A DNA stretch of 64,000 nucleotides. It comes from Glebionis coronaria (taxonomy: Eukaryota > Streptophyta > Magnoliopsida > Asterales > Asteraceae). Below, one piece after another: positions 53,837 through 64,000 of this stretch. A model generated the notes under the pieces. The model worked only from the letters and a program-made list of their open reading frames with translations. It had not been told where the DNA came from and ran no database searches. The translations under genes were made by a program, and so were the position numbers. Within the stretch, counting starts at the first letter, position 1. Each line of letters opens with the position of its first letter. The stretch lies in contig CM046880.1 in the NCBI GenBank assembly GCA_025667525.1, forward strand, positions 597,925,452 to 597,989,451. The letters are read 5' to 3'.

Positions 53837-54315
53837 ATGGCGTCTACTTCAACTTCATCTCTTCAAAAGAGTTTCAGGTATGATGTGTTTTTAAGCTTTC
53901 GAGGCGAAGACACTCGTAAAAACTTCGTTGATCATCTTTATCATGCTCTTACACAAAGAGGTATAGAAACTTACAAGGATGATGAAAAAATTAAACAAGG
54001 CAAAATGATTAGTGGCGAGCTTATCGAAGCCATTGAAGACTCAAAATTTTATATTATTATTTTCTCCAAGAATTATGCATCATCATCTTGGTGCTTGGAA
54101 GAGCTTGTTAAGATTATGGAATGCCGCAAGGGTTTTGGGCATACCACATACCCCGTGTTCTACGATGTGGAGCCTACTGAAGTTCGCAAACAAAGTGGGT
54201 CAGTTGGAGATGCATTTTCGAAACGTAAAGAGGATGAAGCTGCTGGGAGATGGAGAGAGGCTTTGAAAGAAGCAGCGGATCTGGCTGGATTTGAGTTAAA
54301 AAGCATTGCTAATGG
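53837..54315 (+). CDS. TNL-C exon 1 (TIR domain)
   Basis: 479 nt, open, same length and phase as TNL-B exon 1. FLSFRGEDTRKNF at the start and SSWCLEELVKI with the putative NADase catalytic Glu. Donor GTAAAT at 54316. Intron 1 is short (169 bp). Confidence 0.92.
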
Positions 54316-54484
54316 GTAAATTTCTCCATCATATTTATGCAGTATTACTACGTAGTATTATTCTTGATGTGAATTGTTATGTTATCAAAATGGGTCAACT
54401 AGGTAAATTTCTCCATCATATATCTATGCATATTTTTAATGTTTTTAGCAAACAACCTCTTAGAGCATTTCTTTTAACATATAG

Positions 54485-55586
54485 GCATGAAGCTAAGTTC
54501 ATACAGAAAATCGTTGAAGAGATTTCACTAGAGTCACGTTTCATCAATTCGAGCATTGACGGAAATCTAATAGGCATGGAGACCCGTGTAAATGAAGTAA
54601 TTTCATTCTTAGAACTTGGTGTTGGTGATGTTCGCATGCTAGGGATATGGGGGATGGGAGGTGCAGGGAAGACAACTTTAGCTAGGGCAGTTTTTGATCA
54701 AATATCCTTTCGGTTCGAAGGTGAAAGCTTTGTTGAAAATGTGAGGGAAGTTACAAAAGCCTCTTTGGAGGGTCTAAAGAAGTTGCAGAAACAAGTACTT
54801 TCAGATGTTCTGAATGATCAGAACATTGAAGTAAGCAGTGTTTCCGGCGGAAAAAGTATGATGCAACGGAGGATGCATGGTAGAAAGGTACTTGTTGTTC
54901 TTGATGACGTCGATCATAAAGAACAGCTTGAGGCATTAGCCGGTGACCTTAACTGGTTCAAGCCGGGAAGTAGAGTTATTATTACAACAAGAGATGAGCA
55001 AGTATTGGTAGCCCACCGAGTGAGCTTGATTCATAATGTGGCTTTGTTATCCCAAGCGGAAGCGAGTTGCCTCTTCAGCAGGTATGCCTTTGGTAAAGAG
55101 AATCCGATTCAAGGGTTCGAAGAATTATCAAGAAAAGTTTTACAATATGGTGGTGGTCTTCCCTTAACAATCAAAGTTATGGGTTCATTTCTTTGTGGTC
55201 AAAATGAATCTTACTGGGTAGCTGCTATAGAAAGACTTAAAAAAATCTCATTAAAGGCAACATTGGAAAGACTGAAAATAAGCTTTGATGGTCTAGAGGA
55301 TGATTACAAAGAGATGTTCTTAGATATTGCATGCATACTAAAAGGTTGGCTCAAAAAAGATGCAATTATAGCGCTTGAAAGCCGTGGATTTCATATTGAA
55401 GTTGGTTTAAGAATTCTTGAGCAGAGATCTCTTATAACTTATGATGAATGTGAGCGATTGGGCATGCATGACCATTTAGAAGAAATGGGAAGAAATATTG
55501 TTCGTCGGTCACACCCAGAAGAACCTCAAAGACATAGCCGATTGTGGGTTAATGAGGAAATTGAGCATATATTGGCGAATGACCTG
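54485..55586 (+). CDS. TNL-C exon 2 (NB-ARC domain)
   Basis: Acceptor ATAG/G; 1102 nt open; donor CTG/GTAAGA at 55587. Encodes the P-loop through the MHD-type motif and winged-helix region, with no changed key residue. In the family this ATP/ADP switch holds the receptor off until triggered. Confidence 0.92.
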
Positions 55587-55616
55587 GTAAGAATCAAGTT
55601 ATGACTTTATTTTAAC

Positions 55617-55862
55617 TAAGGTGTGTTTGTTTCATTAAGATGTTTTAAGTCTGAATCTAACTACCGCCTCTTACTAGTAAGAGGTGGTCATAAAGTCTGA
55701 ATTAGACTTGATCATCAGCTCTGACTCAGTCAGACAATTCTGGTATCACCGCGTCTGACTCCATAAAAAAAACAAACAACCAACACGTCTGACCGCGTCT
55801 GACTGATCAGACGTCAGAGGCCGTCAGACTTTTTTTTTTTCTAAAAACAAACACAGCCTAAC
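55617..55862. mobile_element. MITE in TNL-C intron 2
   Basis: Ends CTAAGGTGTGTTTGTTT and, reverse-complemented, TTAGGCTGTGTTTGTTT. The interior has several GTCTGA/TCAGAC segments in both orientations, able to fold. About 245 bp; no coding capacity; target duplication unclear. Confidence 0.65.
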
Positions 55863-56219
55863 AGTTAATTAAATTTCTTTTCCATGTGGCTTGCCGGGTA
55901 TTCTTTTTAATCCAATAATTTGAAAAGTTTCGTGTTTGTCTAGAATGAAATATCCATTGCGGTTCGGGCCAAAATTTCTTATTTTGTTAATTTGACTATT
56001 AAGTTGCTTTCAATTTTCATATAAAGAACATATATCGGTTCTAAAAAAGAAAAGGAATTCACTTTTCACAAAATAATTGAAAATTTAAAAAACAAATTTA
56101 GTTAGAGAAATATGATTTTGTGTTTTTCATTTTGCAATAAAAACGAAAACAAATATTATAAACTAACTAATTAAATTTAAAAGCAACTAAAATAAGTCTA
56201 ATAGTAAAATTTAATAGTA

Positions 56220-57340
56220 TTTAATAACATGAAAAGATGTCTAACACGTTTGTATACGTTTTCACCCGTTTTTTTTACGTTTTCGTCCATTTTTATATCT
56301 TTTAATTCGTGTTTACACAACTTGAACATTTTTATACGTGTTATTGCGTTTTTGTATGTTATTTTATGTTTGTGTACGTTTTATAACGTTTTCTTATAGT
56401 TTCCATCCGTTTTTGTGCGTTTTTATATACATCTATAGTTTTTTATCCGTTTAATACGTTTTCATACATTTTTATCCATTTTGGTACGTTTTATAGGTTT
56501 TCATCCGTTAATATTTTTTTTTCGTCCGTCTTTATATTTTCATCGCTTTTGTACGTTTTTATATGTTTTCATCCGTTGTTATATGTTTTCATCGTTTGTA
56601 TCCGTTTATGTGTTATTTTGTCCGTTTTTTTGTTTATAACCATTTGATGGGGTTTTTGTCGGTTTTAATACATCTTTGTTCGTTGTTATCACGTTCGTTT
56701 TTACGTTTTCAGTGTGTTTTCATATGTGTAAATTGTTTTGTACGCTTTTCTCAGTTTTATACGTCTATGTCCGCTTTTGCACGTTTTTGTCTGTTTCTTT
56801 ACGTTTTCGTCCAATGTTATATATTGTGGTCCTTTTTTGTACGATTTCCTTCGTTTTTAAGTTTTCGTCCAATTTTTACGTTTTCATATGTTTTTATACA
56901 TCCTCGTCAATGTTTGGTAAAAGTGGTTGTTAACATGAGCTATTGGCTGTATTGTTTTTGAATAAAATTGTTTGGTAAATTAGTTCTTAACTGTAAAATT
57001 AAGATGTAAAATAACTTAAAATGACATGTTTATATAAATTATAATATGGATGGAGGATGTATCACTAATTTACAGTTTTAATAGCTCCTAACAATTTAAA
57101 AAGTTTTATAAATCAGCTTTTTATGTAAGAGCTATTTGTTTAAAATAAAAAGATAACTTCAAAAGTTATTGTGTCAAATAGAGCTACTTATTTTAAAATA
57201 GATTATTTTTTAAGCAAAAAACTAACAGCTCTAAAAAAAGCTTGGAAAGAGCTCTTGCCAAACATGACGTTGGTCCGTTTATACGATTTATTCGTTTTTA
57301 TATTGTTATATGTACATTTTTATACGTTTAAATAAAAAAA
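56220..57340 (+). repeat. T-rich degenerate repeat (TTTTAYACGTTTTCRTCCGTT) in TNL-C intron 2
   Basis: Dozens of imperfect units of roughly 10-20 bp built from ACGTTTT, TCCGTTTTT and TATACGTTTTC fill 56240-56910 and resume at 57268-57330 after a MITE. Long T-rich frames here are artefacts of this composition. Confidence 0.8.
56911..57267. mobile_element. MITE inserted in the T-rich repeat of TNL-C intron 2
   Basis: Ends ATGTTTGGTAAAAGTGGTT and, reverse-complemented, ATGTTTGGCAAGAGCTCTT. The same T-rich repeat lies on both sides, which confirms an insertion. No coding capacity. Confidence 0.62.
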
Positions 57341-57902
57341 TAAAAATTAAAAATTAAAAAAAAATCAAGTTAGTATAAATCAAAAAAAGAGTTAACTATA
57401 TTTTATTTTTGTCCGATAATCTGAAACGTTTCGGGTTCGGTCCAAAATTTCTAACTTTGTTATTTTGACTATGTTTTTTCAACAAAATAAGTTATTTTTT
57501 ATATCCACACTCTCAATTTGATCGATTGATTTTGTATTGGAATTGAATCATGCTCATTCGTTATCTTTTCGATTTCAGGGTACCCCACAAACTAAATGTC
57601 TATCCTTTTATTCACCGAGTTTCAGTGCTGAAGTTGCTATGAAAGGTCTCGCGAAAATGACTGATCTTAGATTTCTTTACATATGGGCCTCAACAGAATG
57701 TAATGATAAAGTTTGCGAATACATTCCAAGTTCCTTACGATTTATGAGATGGTATGGTTTTCCTTTTTCGAGTTTACCAAATACATTTCAAGGAAAACAT
57801 CTTGTTGAATTATCGTTAACTTGTTGTTTTTCATTATGATCCTATATATCTATTGGTTTCTCATTGTACAAATATTAATTGTTTTTTATCTACTTATCTT
57901 AG

Positions 57903-58886
57903 GTTCTAAATGAACTCAGGTTCCTCTCAATCACCTCTTCAAAGTTGAGGAACTTTGAACTTAGGTTAGCTCCAAATCTTGAGCAGTCGACTATTGAGTA
58001 TTGTAAGGATTTCGTAGAGCTTCGTATGCTTGTTGATCATCATTCAAAGCTCGAACATCTTAAAATCATATTTACAAAGTTGACAACCTTTCACCTCGGG
58101 AAAACTCCTAATCTAAAGACGCTAGCACTCTGTGGCTGTGATGATTTGGTAGAACTTCAAATGCCTGCTGAAAGTTTGAAGCTGGAACAGCTTCACCTTA
58201 GTGGTTCAAAGTTGAAGACTATTCACCTTCGGAGTACTCCGAACCTTGAAACGCTAACACTCGATCGCTGTCATGATTTGGTAGAACTTGAAATGCTGTC
58301 TGAAGGCCCGAGGATCCTTCAGCTTGGGCTCACTCCAAATCTCAAAAGGTTCAAGCTTTCAAATTGTTATGGTAGGGTAGAAATTAAGGCCCCCGTTGAA
58401 TGTCTGAGTTATCTTGCCTTCACAGACTTTGGTTGTGGGAAGTTTAAGTCCTTTATCTTGTGTTTACGTGGTGAGGTTCATTCTTCTTTATCTGAGTTAC
58501 ATCTTATTGCAGAACCCACAGATGTTTGCTCATTGCACTCCGACAATGATTATCCAAATTTTCCGTTTGAGTGTTATTATAAAGAAGATACAGCTTCATC
58601 GTTTGAAAATCTTGGAAGGCTTATTTCTATAGCCCTTTCTGATACAAACCTTGAGAGATTTTCAAGAATCCTTTGGATACAAATTATAAGAAAGCTTACA
58701 CTTGAAGGCAGAATACCGGAGGCAATCGAATGTCTAGAGGGACTAAATTTGTGCTTTATGAATATTGAACATCTTCAAGATAACATTTGTATGTTAAAAC
58801 ATCTCAAATTTCTGGAAATGAAATATTGTTGCTTTCTTGAGAAGTTACCCGAGGATATTGGCAGATTAGAATCTTTAGAGAGCTAA
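57903..58886 (+). pseudogene. TNL-C exon 4 (LRR region)
   Basis: Acceptor TTAG/GTTCTAAATG at 57901-57902. 327 codons plus stop, reading LRRs such as TPNLKTLALCGCDDLVELQM, with TPNLxxLxLxxC repeated four to five times in the first part. The frame is open but has no usable donor upstream in exon 3, so it is probably not translated as part of the receptor. Confidence 0.82.
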
Positions 58887-58985
58887 TCAATACAGACTGT
58901 AAGCTTTAACATGTTATTCCAATCAGCATTTGTAAGATGAAATGTATTAACAGTTTTGATCTCCGCGGTTATATTTGAAGGAATA

Positions 58986-59863
58986 TGTACACGTAAATAA
59001 TATATGTCCGGAAGTCATCCCGAGCCTAAGGAGACGCACGCGTTAATACGTAAAACAATTATATATTAATATATTATGCGTAATATATTAATTAGTGATA
59101 AGCTATTACAGACGTTAATTAATTAGTTAGTTAACGGGATTTTACGAACAATAGTTAAACGTTAACGTAAAAACAATAAATAAAAAGAATCTTGAAATTA
59201 CTACCTTTGTGTTTAGATTACATTTACGGGTTTCCTAATTTGATTAGGACTCACCGACATGTGCAATGTATATACACAATATATGAATTGTCATTATTGT
59301 AATATATATCCTACAACAAAAACACAAAACCGATTTATGATTCTTTGGTTTTATATTGTATGTTTTTCCTAATTGTATTGGACTACAAGTCTACAAGTGA
59401 CATATGGATCATGCATGTATATATACATATATGAGCTAGCCTCATTAAATATACATACCGTACAATATATTGCAACGATAAGGGAAAACAAAAGCAACGA
59501 TTATCTTTTGTTTTGTTATTTGTTTGGTTTTATGCGATCAAAGCTAATATAACATATTATTAGTTTGGTTTTACTTGGTTTAAGGAAATCAAGTATTTAG
59601 TAGCTTTATCACTATTAGTACTAGCATACTTAATTGTTTGCTATAACGTATTGTGTGTATACTCTTAGAGAGGTCATTGTTTGATCTTTGGGTTTTCGTT
59701 TATATTGGTGGTTCAATAAAAGTGTTTAATCAATTGCTAAAAGGTACGCAATTCTTTATCGTTTATGTTAATTACTTGTATATACGCGATCCTATATTCC
59801 GCTGCGTACTCGTGATTATTAATGTGTTAATATGATAAAAGGTTTTTTTTATAAATTCCAACA
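58986..59863 (+). repeat. Probable 5' LTR of the right-end retrotransposon
   Basis: 878 bp, TG...CA ends, AT-rich. Assigned because its left edge coincides with the end of TNL-C homology and its right edge abuts the primer-site-like sequence. No second copy is available for comparison. Confidence 0.55.
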
Positions 59864-60547
59864 GTGGCATCACGAGCCGTTCGTATAGCTTTTAATTACA
59901 TTAAAAAATAACGAAAGAGATAAAATTGTGTAAACTTACTATGATGACGTTTGAATTATTTTCTTTGATGATTAGGTTTTCATAAACCCTAATTAGGGTT
60001 AATAAAATTAATTAGAAAAACCCTAAGTTGTATGCAATTTTTTATGATAAATATATTGTTAATTGTTAATTAGTCGTTATTTATCACGTTGTTAATTGTT
60101 AAAGTATGGTTCGATCCATGGGAATCATGCAAGTTTACCATGGATCATGTGTTCTTAATTAATTGATTTAATTGAAGTCATGATAGATGTGGTATGCATG
60201 AAGTATGTGATTAATTGGTAATTGGGTATATGTTTTAGCTTAATGTTTATTTGTTTTGCTTTTGATTATAATTGTTGTATCATGGTTCAAGCAAAGGGTT
60301 TTTCGGAAAAACAAAAATAAACCGGACTAAAACTATATGAAATTTGATTTATTATAATCTTGTTCTTGCACGATCATATGTGGCAACAAATGAGTCGCCC
60401 TTACATGGTTTTAAATCTAACTCACGCCGTGATTAGCAAGAATCAAGTTTATAATTTGTTTTCTATTTTAAAGTTGTAAAATTTTATTAATGATGTAATT
60501 TGCAAAAGTACTATCTAGTTGCAAGGCTAAGGTTCGTGAAGACTCAT

Positions 60548-60563
60548 CAAGACTTCGGTCTTG
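60548..60563 (+). other. UUCG-tetraloop hairpin
   Basis: CAAGAC-TTCG-GTCTTG: a perfect 6-bp stem with a C(UUCG)G tetraloop, an exceptionally stable RNA fold, about 680 nt after the primer site in the leader of the right-end retrotransposon. Confidence 0.6.
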
Positions 60564-62362
60564 TAGATACCATTGCCCTATAATATCTGACTACTTGTAA
60601 TCTCCTTATCTTGCATACTATTTAGGAAGCCGCGAATGGTCTAGGGTTTGAATGATTTTAATCATTCTTTAATCTTTTTCCGTGATAAAATTAAACTTCT
60701 TTAAATAGAATACATGTTGAATCGTCAATTTTTATGATATCACTATTTACACAATTGAATTGCGAGTTAAATAAGTGATGTCTATAATTAACGAATTGGG
60801 TAAATTTGTTAAATTATCATGATACAAAGATGTTGCATGCTTCTTTGTACATGTTTTTGAAATTGTCAAAATTTATACCCTTTGAAATAAGTTTATTTGC
60901 CATCCAACTCGTAAAAGCACTTGCACTTGCTCTTTCACCATACGTGAGACTGTGGTGATTTTGTAACCCAAGGTGATATAATACACTTGATTATGAGACG
61001 TCGGTGCTATATAATCACGGTTTTTGGTTGGACGACTTAAGCAAGTTAAGATAGGTGAGACCTTAACTCGTGGCAATAGATGGGATAAACATGCTCGCTT
61101 TTTCACTTTTGAGTTGTCACAAGTGATGTATATAAAGTTGAGTCCCATAATTCTAGAAGTTATATTGGATGCAATTATTGAACGTCAATTACCCCTTGAA
61201 TATCATCATCACTAGCAGATCAACTGATGCGGTGGTGGTATGTCTTGGTGGATTCTAGCTTTTAGAAAATTAATTTTTTATTATAAACATGGGTATTTAA
61301 TTTTCTATAAAGATACTATTATCGAAAATACTAAAATTGAATTTTGTGATTCTTTTAAACGTATTATTGCAACAAAGTTCCATAAACTAATGCTTGTTTG
61401 ACAAACAAAGTCTCCTTTTCTTGTAACAAAGAAATAGACATATACCTATCCTTTTTCGGTGCAAGGAAAAGCTATTAATAGGTGGGATTGGATTATTGTA
61501 ATTATCAATCTTTAAGTGAACTTAAATGGTTAAGTAGATTTGCACAACTTATTGTTTCAAGTAGATCTCATTCATCTTTTTGAGTTTTGAGCATCTTTCA
61601 AACTAATAAGTCTCTTAACAATCTCTAGGCAACAATACTTCTTTTGTTCTTTACATGTCGATCCCCTTAAGGCTATAATCAATAGAACAAAACAAGTGTT
61701 TTGTTTGTTTATTGTGATTATATAACTAGCTTTATTTATCCTAGTTATTATGTTTTAACCCAACGTAGGCACTAAATACCCTTATTGAACGGTAGGCCTA
61801 ATATGGAGGAAATTGCATGCCAGTTTTCAAGTTAATAAAAGCATGATAGATAGTCTCTCATTTACATGGTAGAAATTCATACACTCTCTATAATACATAA
61901 GTAATTGTTACTTATGGGTATTTAAAGCGAGTAGGGAAGTAAATAAATCGCTATCTGCTATTTACTGGTGAAGTAACATTTGTAATGTTGTCAAATCCAG
62001 TGGGAGCGTTGCGAAATACATTAATGTAATGTTGTATAATTCAGTGGGAGCTACAAGCTTGTTTACCTTCGTAGTAATCCATATTATTTCTAGTATGACT
62101 TGAAATAATAACTTACTTTCAGAATATGAAGAACCGTAGTTTTAAGGATAAATGCATCCTATTTTATATGATTATCACTCTTGAAGTATTTTTCATATAA
62201 TAATTATGCAGAATTTTTTATAAAACTATATGGTTAACATTCTACTAGTTATTTAAATATACATGACATTATCATATTGTGCTAAACTATTGTGTTTCGT
62301 GGTTGTTTATATTCGTACGTGATGTTGTGCCGTGTACATGTGGGAGAAATCTTTATTGTGTG

Positions 62363-62598
62363 CAAGGTACAACACATAAGAATATGACAAATGGTTTCTT
62401 GACAGCGAGATAAGAATCTAATATTCTATTAAGGCTTATACATTTAATTGTCAATGTATGTTGTCTTGTTTAGAAGATGTCAAGATACAACACATAACAA
62501 TATGACAAATGGTTTCTTGACCGCGAGATAAGAATCTAACATTCTATTAAGGCTTATACATTTAATTGTCAATGTATGTTGTCTTGTTTAGAATATGT
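62363..62598 (+). repeat. 118-bp tandem duplication
   Basis: Units at 62363-62480 and 62481-62598, each running from CAAG(G/A)TACAACACATAA to GTCTTGTTTAGAA(G/T)ATGT, differ at only a few positions. Confidence 0.88.
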
Positions 62599-64000
62599 CA
62601 AGATATGAATAACAAGCTACTTCAACTAATTGGTTTATATTTATTGGAATATTTCTTGGAATGCACAATAATATAAATGAAGTAAGCAATTAACTTGAAA
62701 TAACTATTGAAGTTGTTCATAGTTACTTTATGAATGTTTATGTCTCTTGTAAAGCATAAGCATATAGTCTTTAATTGTTAAAAGACTTATAACATAAAGT
62801 AAATAGTTTACTTGTTATGTCTTCTTGTTAATGAACATAAAGTCTTTGAATTATTCAAAGGATAAACAATGTATATATAGTTTTGAACTATTTAAAGATG
62901 TATACATTAGAGCATGCACTAGGTTTTATATATTATATAATTTCAATTTTGTTTTGACACAATTGATAAGTATTTAACCTAAGGAGTTTAAGTTATTTAG
63001 GAATTGTGATATAGTCTCACAATCTCAAATACTCATAGAATGTCTTGAGTGATAAATCAAATTCTTTAGAATTATTTGATGTGATAACTTGAAATACTTT
63101 ACCTCTAAAAGTTGTCAAGGTTTAGAAATTGGGTATACAAAGTATATACTTAAATATTACTCCGACTTAGAAGGAAACTAAGACACCATCAAGCTATGGA
63201 ATGTGATGAATCACATTGAGTCTTTTAAACTGAAGTTTTGAATTTGTCAATAACTATCAAGGTATTTTGTGACGTGTTCCAAAAGATAACAATTTGTTGT
63301 TTCCCTACATGCTAAGTATTTGAAGAATAGTCTATGATTACTAAAAGCAAGTGGGAGGACTCGTAGATCTTTAAGAGATAAATAACAAAATACGCAACCT
63401 TCTAAATATACTAGCGAATGTCATAATGATGGTGAACATTAAGTGTTGAACATCGTGATGATAGAACTCACATTCATAGATCCGCAAGGATGTCTTTAGT
63501 ACTTGAATGATATATTGATATGTCAATACTAAGTAATGTATGTTAGAGGATCATGGTGACCCTACTAATCATATAGATGTATTATTGAATCTTGAATGTC
63601 ATTATTGAATAAAACTCTGAATGAGTAGATGCAAGTCCATAGAAGATAATCAGTTTTTGAAACTTGATTAATCTTTAACCAATCGGTTAGACCGTGAGGT
63701 GAATATAAGTTTCTTTAGTGAAAGAATCATATGGACAATATTGTACACATGATTAATGCACAATATGTGATAGAAAAGCTCTACATGCATTAATAAAGAT
63801 GATTTGTTGTCATGATAGTTTTATAATGATAAATATGACAATGTAATATTTAAACACTTTTATATGATTACATTAGCGAGAACGATTGTGATCAAAGTGT
63901 TTATAAATTACAATAATCTTTATGTAGTGTACATAATGCAAGAATCCATGTATGGATTAATACATGCATCTAAGGAATATATCTCAAGTCTAATTATTAA

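Larger units (their letters stand above)
53837..58976 (+). pseudogene. TNL-C: TIR-NBS-LRR gene, best-preserved copy, 3' end lost
   Basis: Exon 1 (53837-54315) TIR; exon 2 (54485-55586) NB-ARC; together 527 codons, open. All NB-ARC motifs look sound: GMGGAGKTT, VVLDDVD, GSRVIITTRD, GGGLPLTIK, FLDIACI, GMHDHLEEMGRNIV. Exon 3 starts at 57579 (GGT ACC) and encodes the NB-LRR linker and first LRRs, but after KHLVEL a deletion has removed the exon end and its GT donor, so the frame runs to TGA at 57837-57839. Exon 4 (57903-58886) carries about ten LRRs in frame. A TAA at 58884 is followed by a still recognisable LRR piece (IPISICKMKCIN) up to 58976, where an LTR element begins. The likely product is a TIR-NB protein of about 613 residues with almost no LRR. 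A cryptic donor could change this; only transcripts would tell. Confidence 0.9.
58986..64000 (+). mobile_element. LTR retrotransposon, plus strand, running out of the window
   Basis: A probable 5' LTR (58986-59863, starts TGTACACG, ends TTCCAACA) is followed one base later by TGGCATCACGAGCC, a primer-site-like sequence (59865-59878). The remaining 4.1 kb to the window end is AT-rich with no open frame of note. Purine motifs of the CAGTGGGAGC kind occur at 61999, 62043 and 63351. No 3' LTR is seen, so it may lie beyond 64000. The left edge cuts the LRR coding sequence of TNL-C. Superfamily not determined. Confidence 0.6.

Noticed and set aside
56563..56961. 132-codon Phe/Ser-rich frame that looks like a membrane protein
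   Set aside because: It is the translation of the T-rich degenerate repeat in TNL-C intron 2; a second frame is equally open.

Overview
The window is nuclear DNA from a eudicot plant. It is AT-rich, its genes have introns, and it holds three TIR-NBS-LRR (TNL) disease-resistance gene copies; grasses lack this class of NLR. The Copia and Gypsy families and the Pong-like proteins with a 'NAM-associated' C-terminus look like Asteraceae genomes, but the family is an inference and the species is unknown.

Layout. 1-4207: a Pong/Harbinger ORF1 remnant, two head-to-tail Helitrons, a MITE, and the 5' flank of TNL-A. 4208-15258: TNL-A, a TIR gene cut by a 10 kb minus-strand Gypsy element (4292-14333, TSD CCACT) inside exon 1, and cut again in exon 2 by a related, truncated Gypsy element (15259-about 19560). 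19561-26440: a MITE with a nested SINE, then a decayed Copia element. 26441-35000: a dense patch of small DNA transposons (a Mutator-type MITE, several PIF/Harbinger-Pong elements, Helitron ends) and a fragment of plastid 23S rDNA. 36096-41106: an intact minus-strand Copia element with apparently identical LTRs. 42558-45657: TNL-B, with exons 1-2 open but a broken LRR part. 46534-51778: a second intact Copia element on the plus strand. 52515-52836: an LTR relic. 53837-58976: TNL-C, the best-preserved copy, whose 3' end is cut by another LTR element (58986 to beyond the window end).

Function. The only genes that look like host genes are the three TNLs. They are tandem duplicates on one strand with the same exon structure: TIR exon, NB-ARC exon, short linker/LRR exon, LRR exon. 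Each is broken in its own way. TNL-B and TNL-C could still give truncated TIR-NB proteins; TNL-A could give only a TIR fragment. The two intact Copia polyproteins are the only long uninterrupted reading frames and are probably recent insertions.

I found no new enzymatic or defence system. The least explained signals are RNA-like: a run of hairpins kept, with different stem sequence, between two related Gypsy LTR families (4856-5160, 12167-12470, 15772-16050), and a hairpin array with a covarying base pair in the leader of the full-length Gypsy element (10958-11366).
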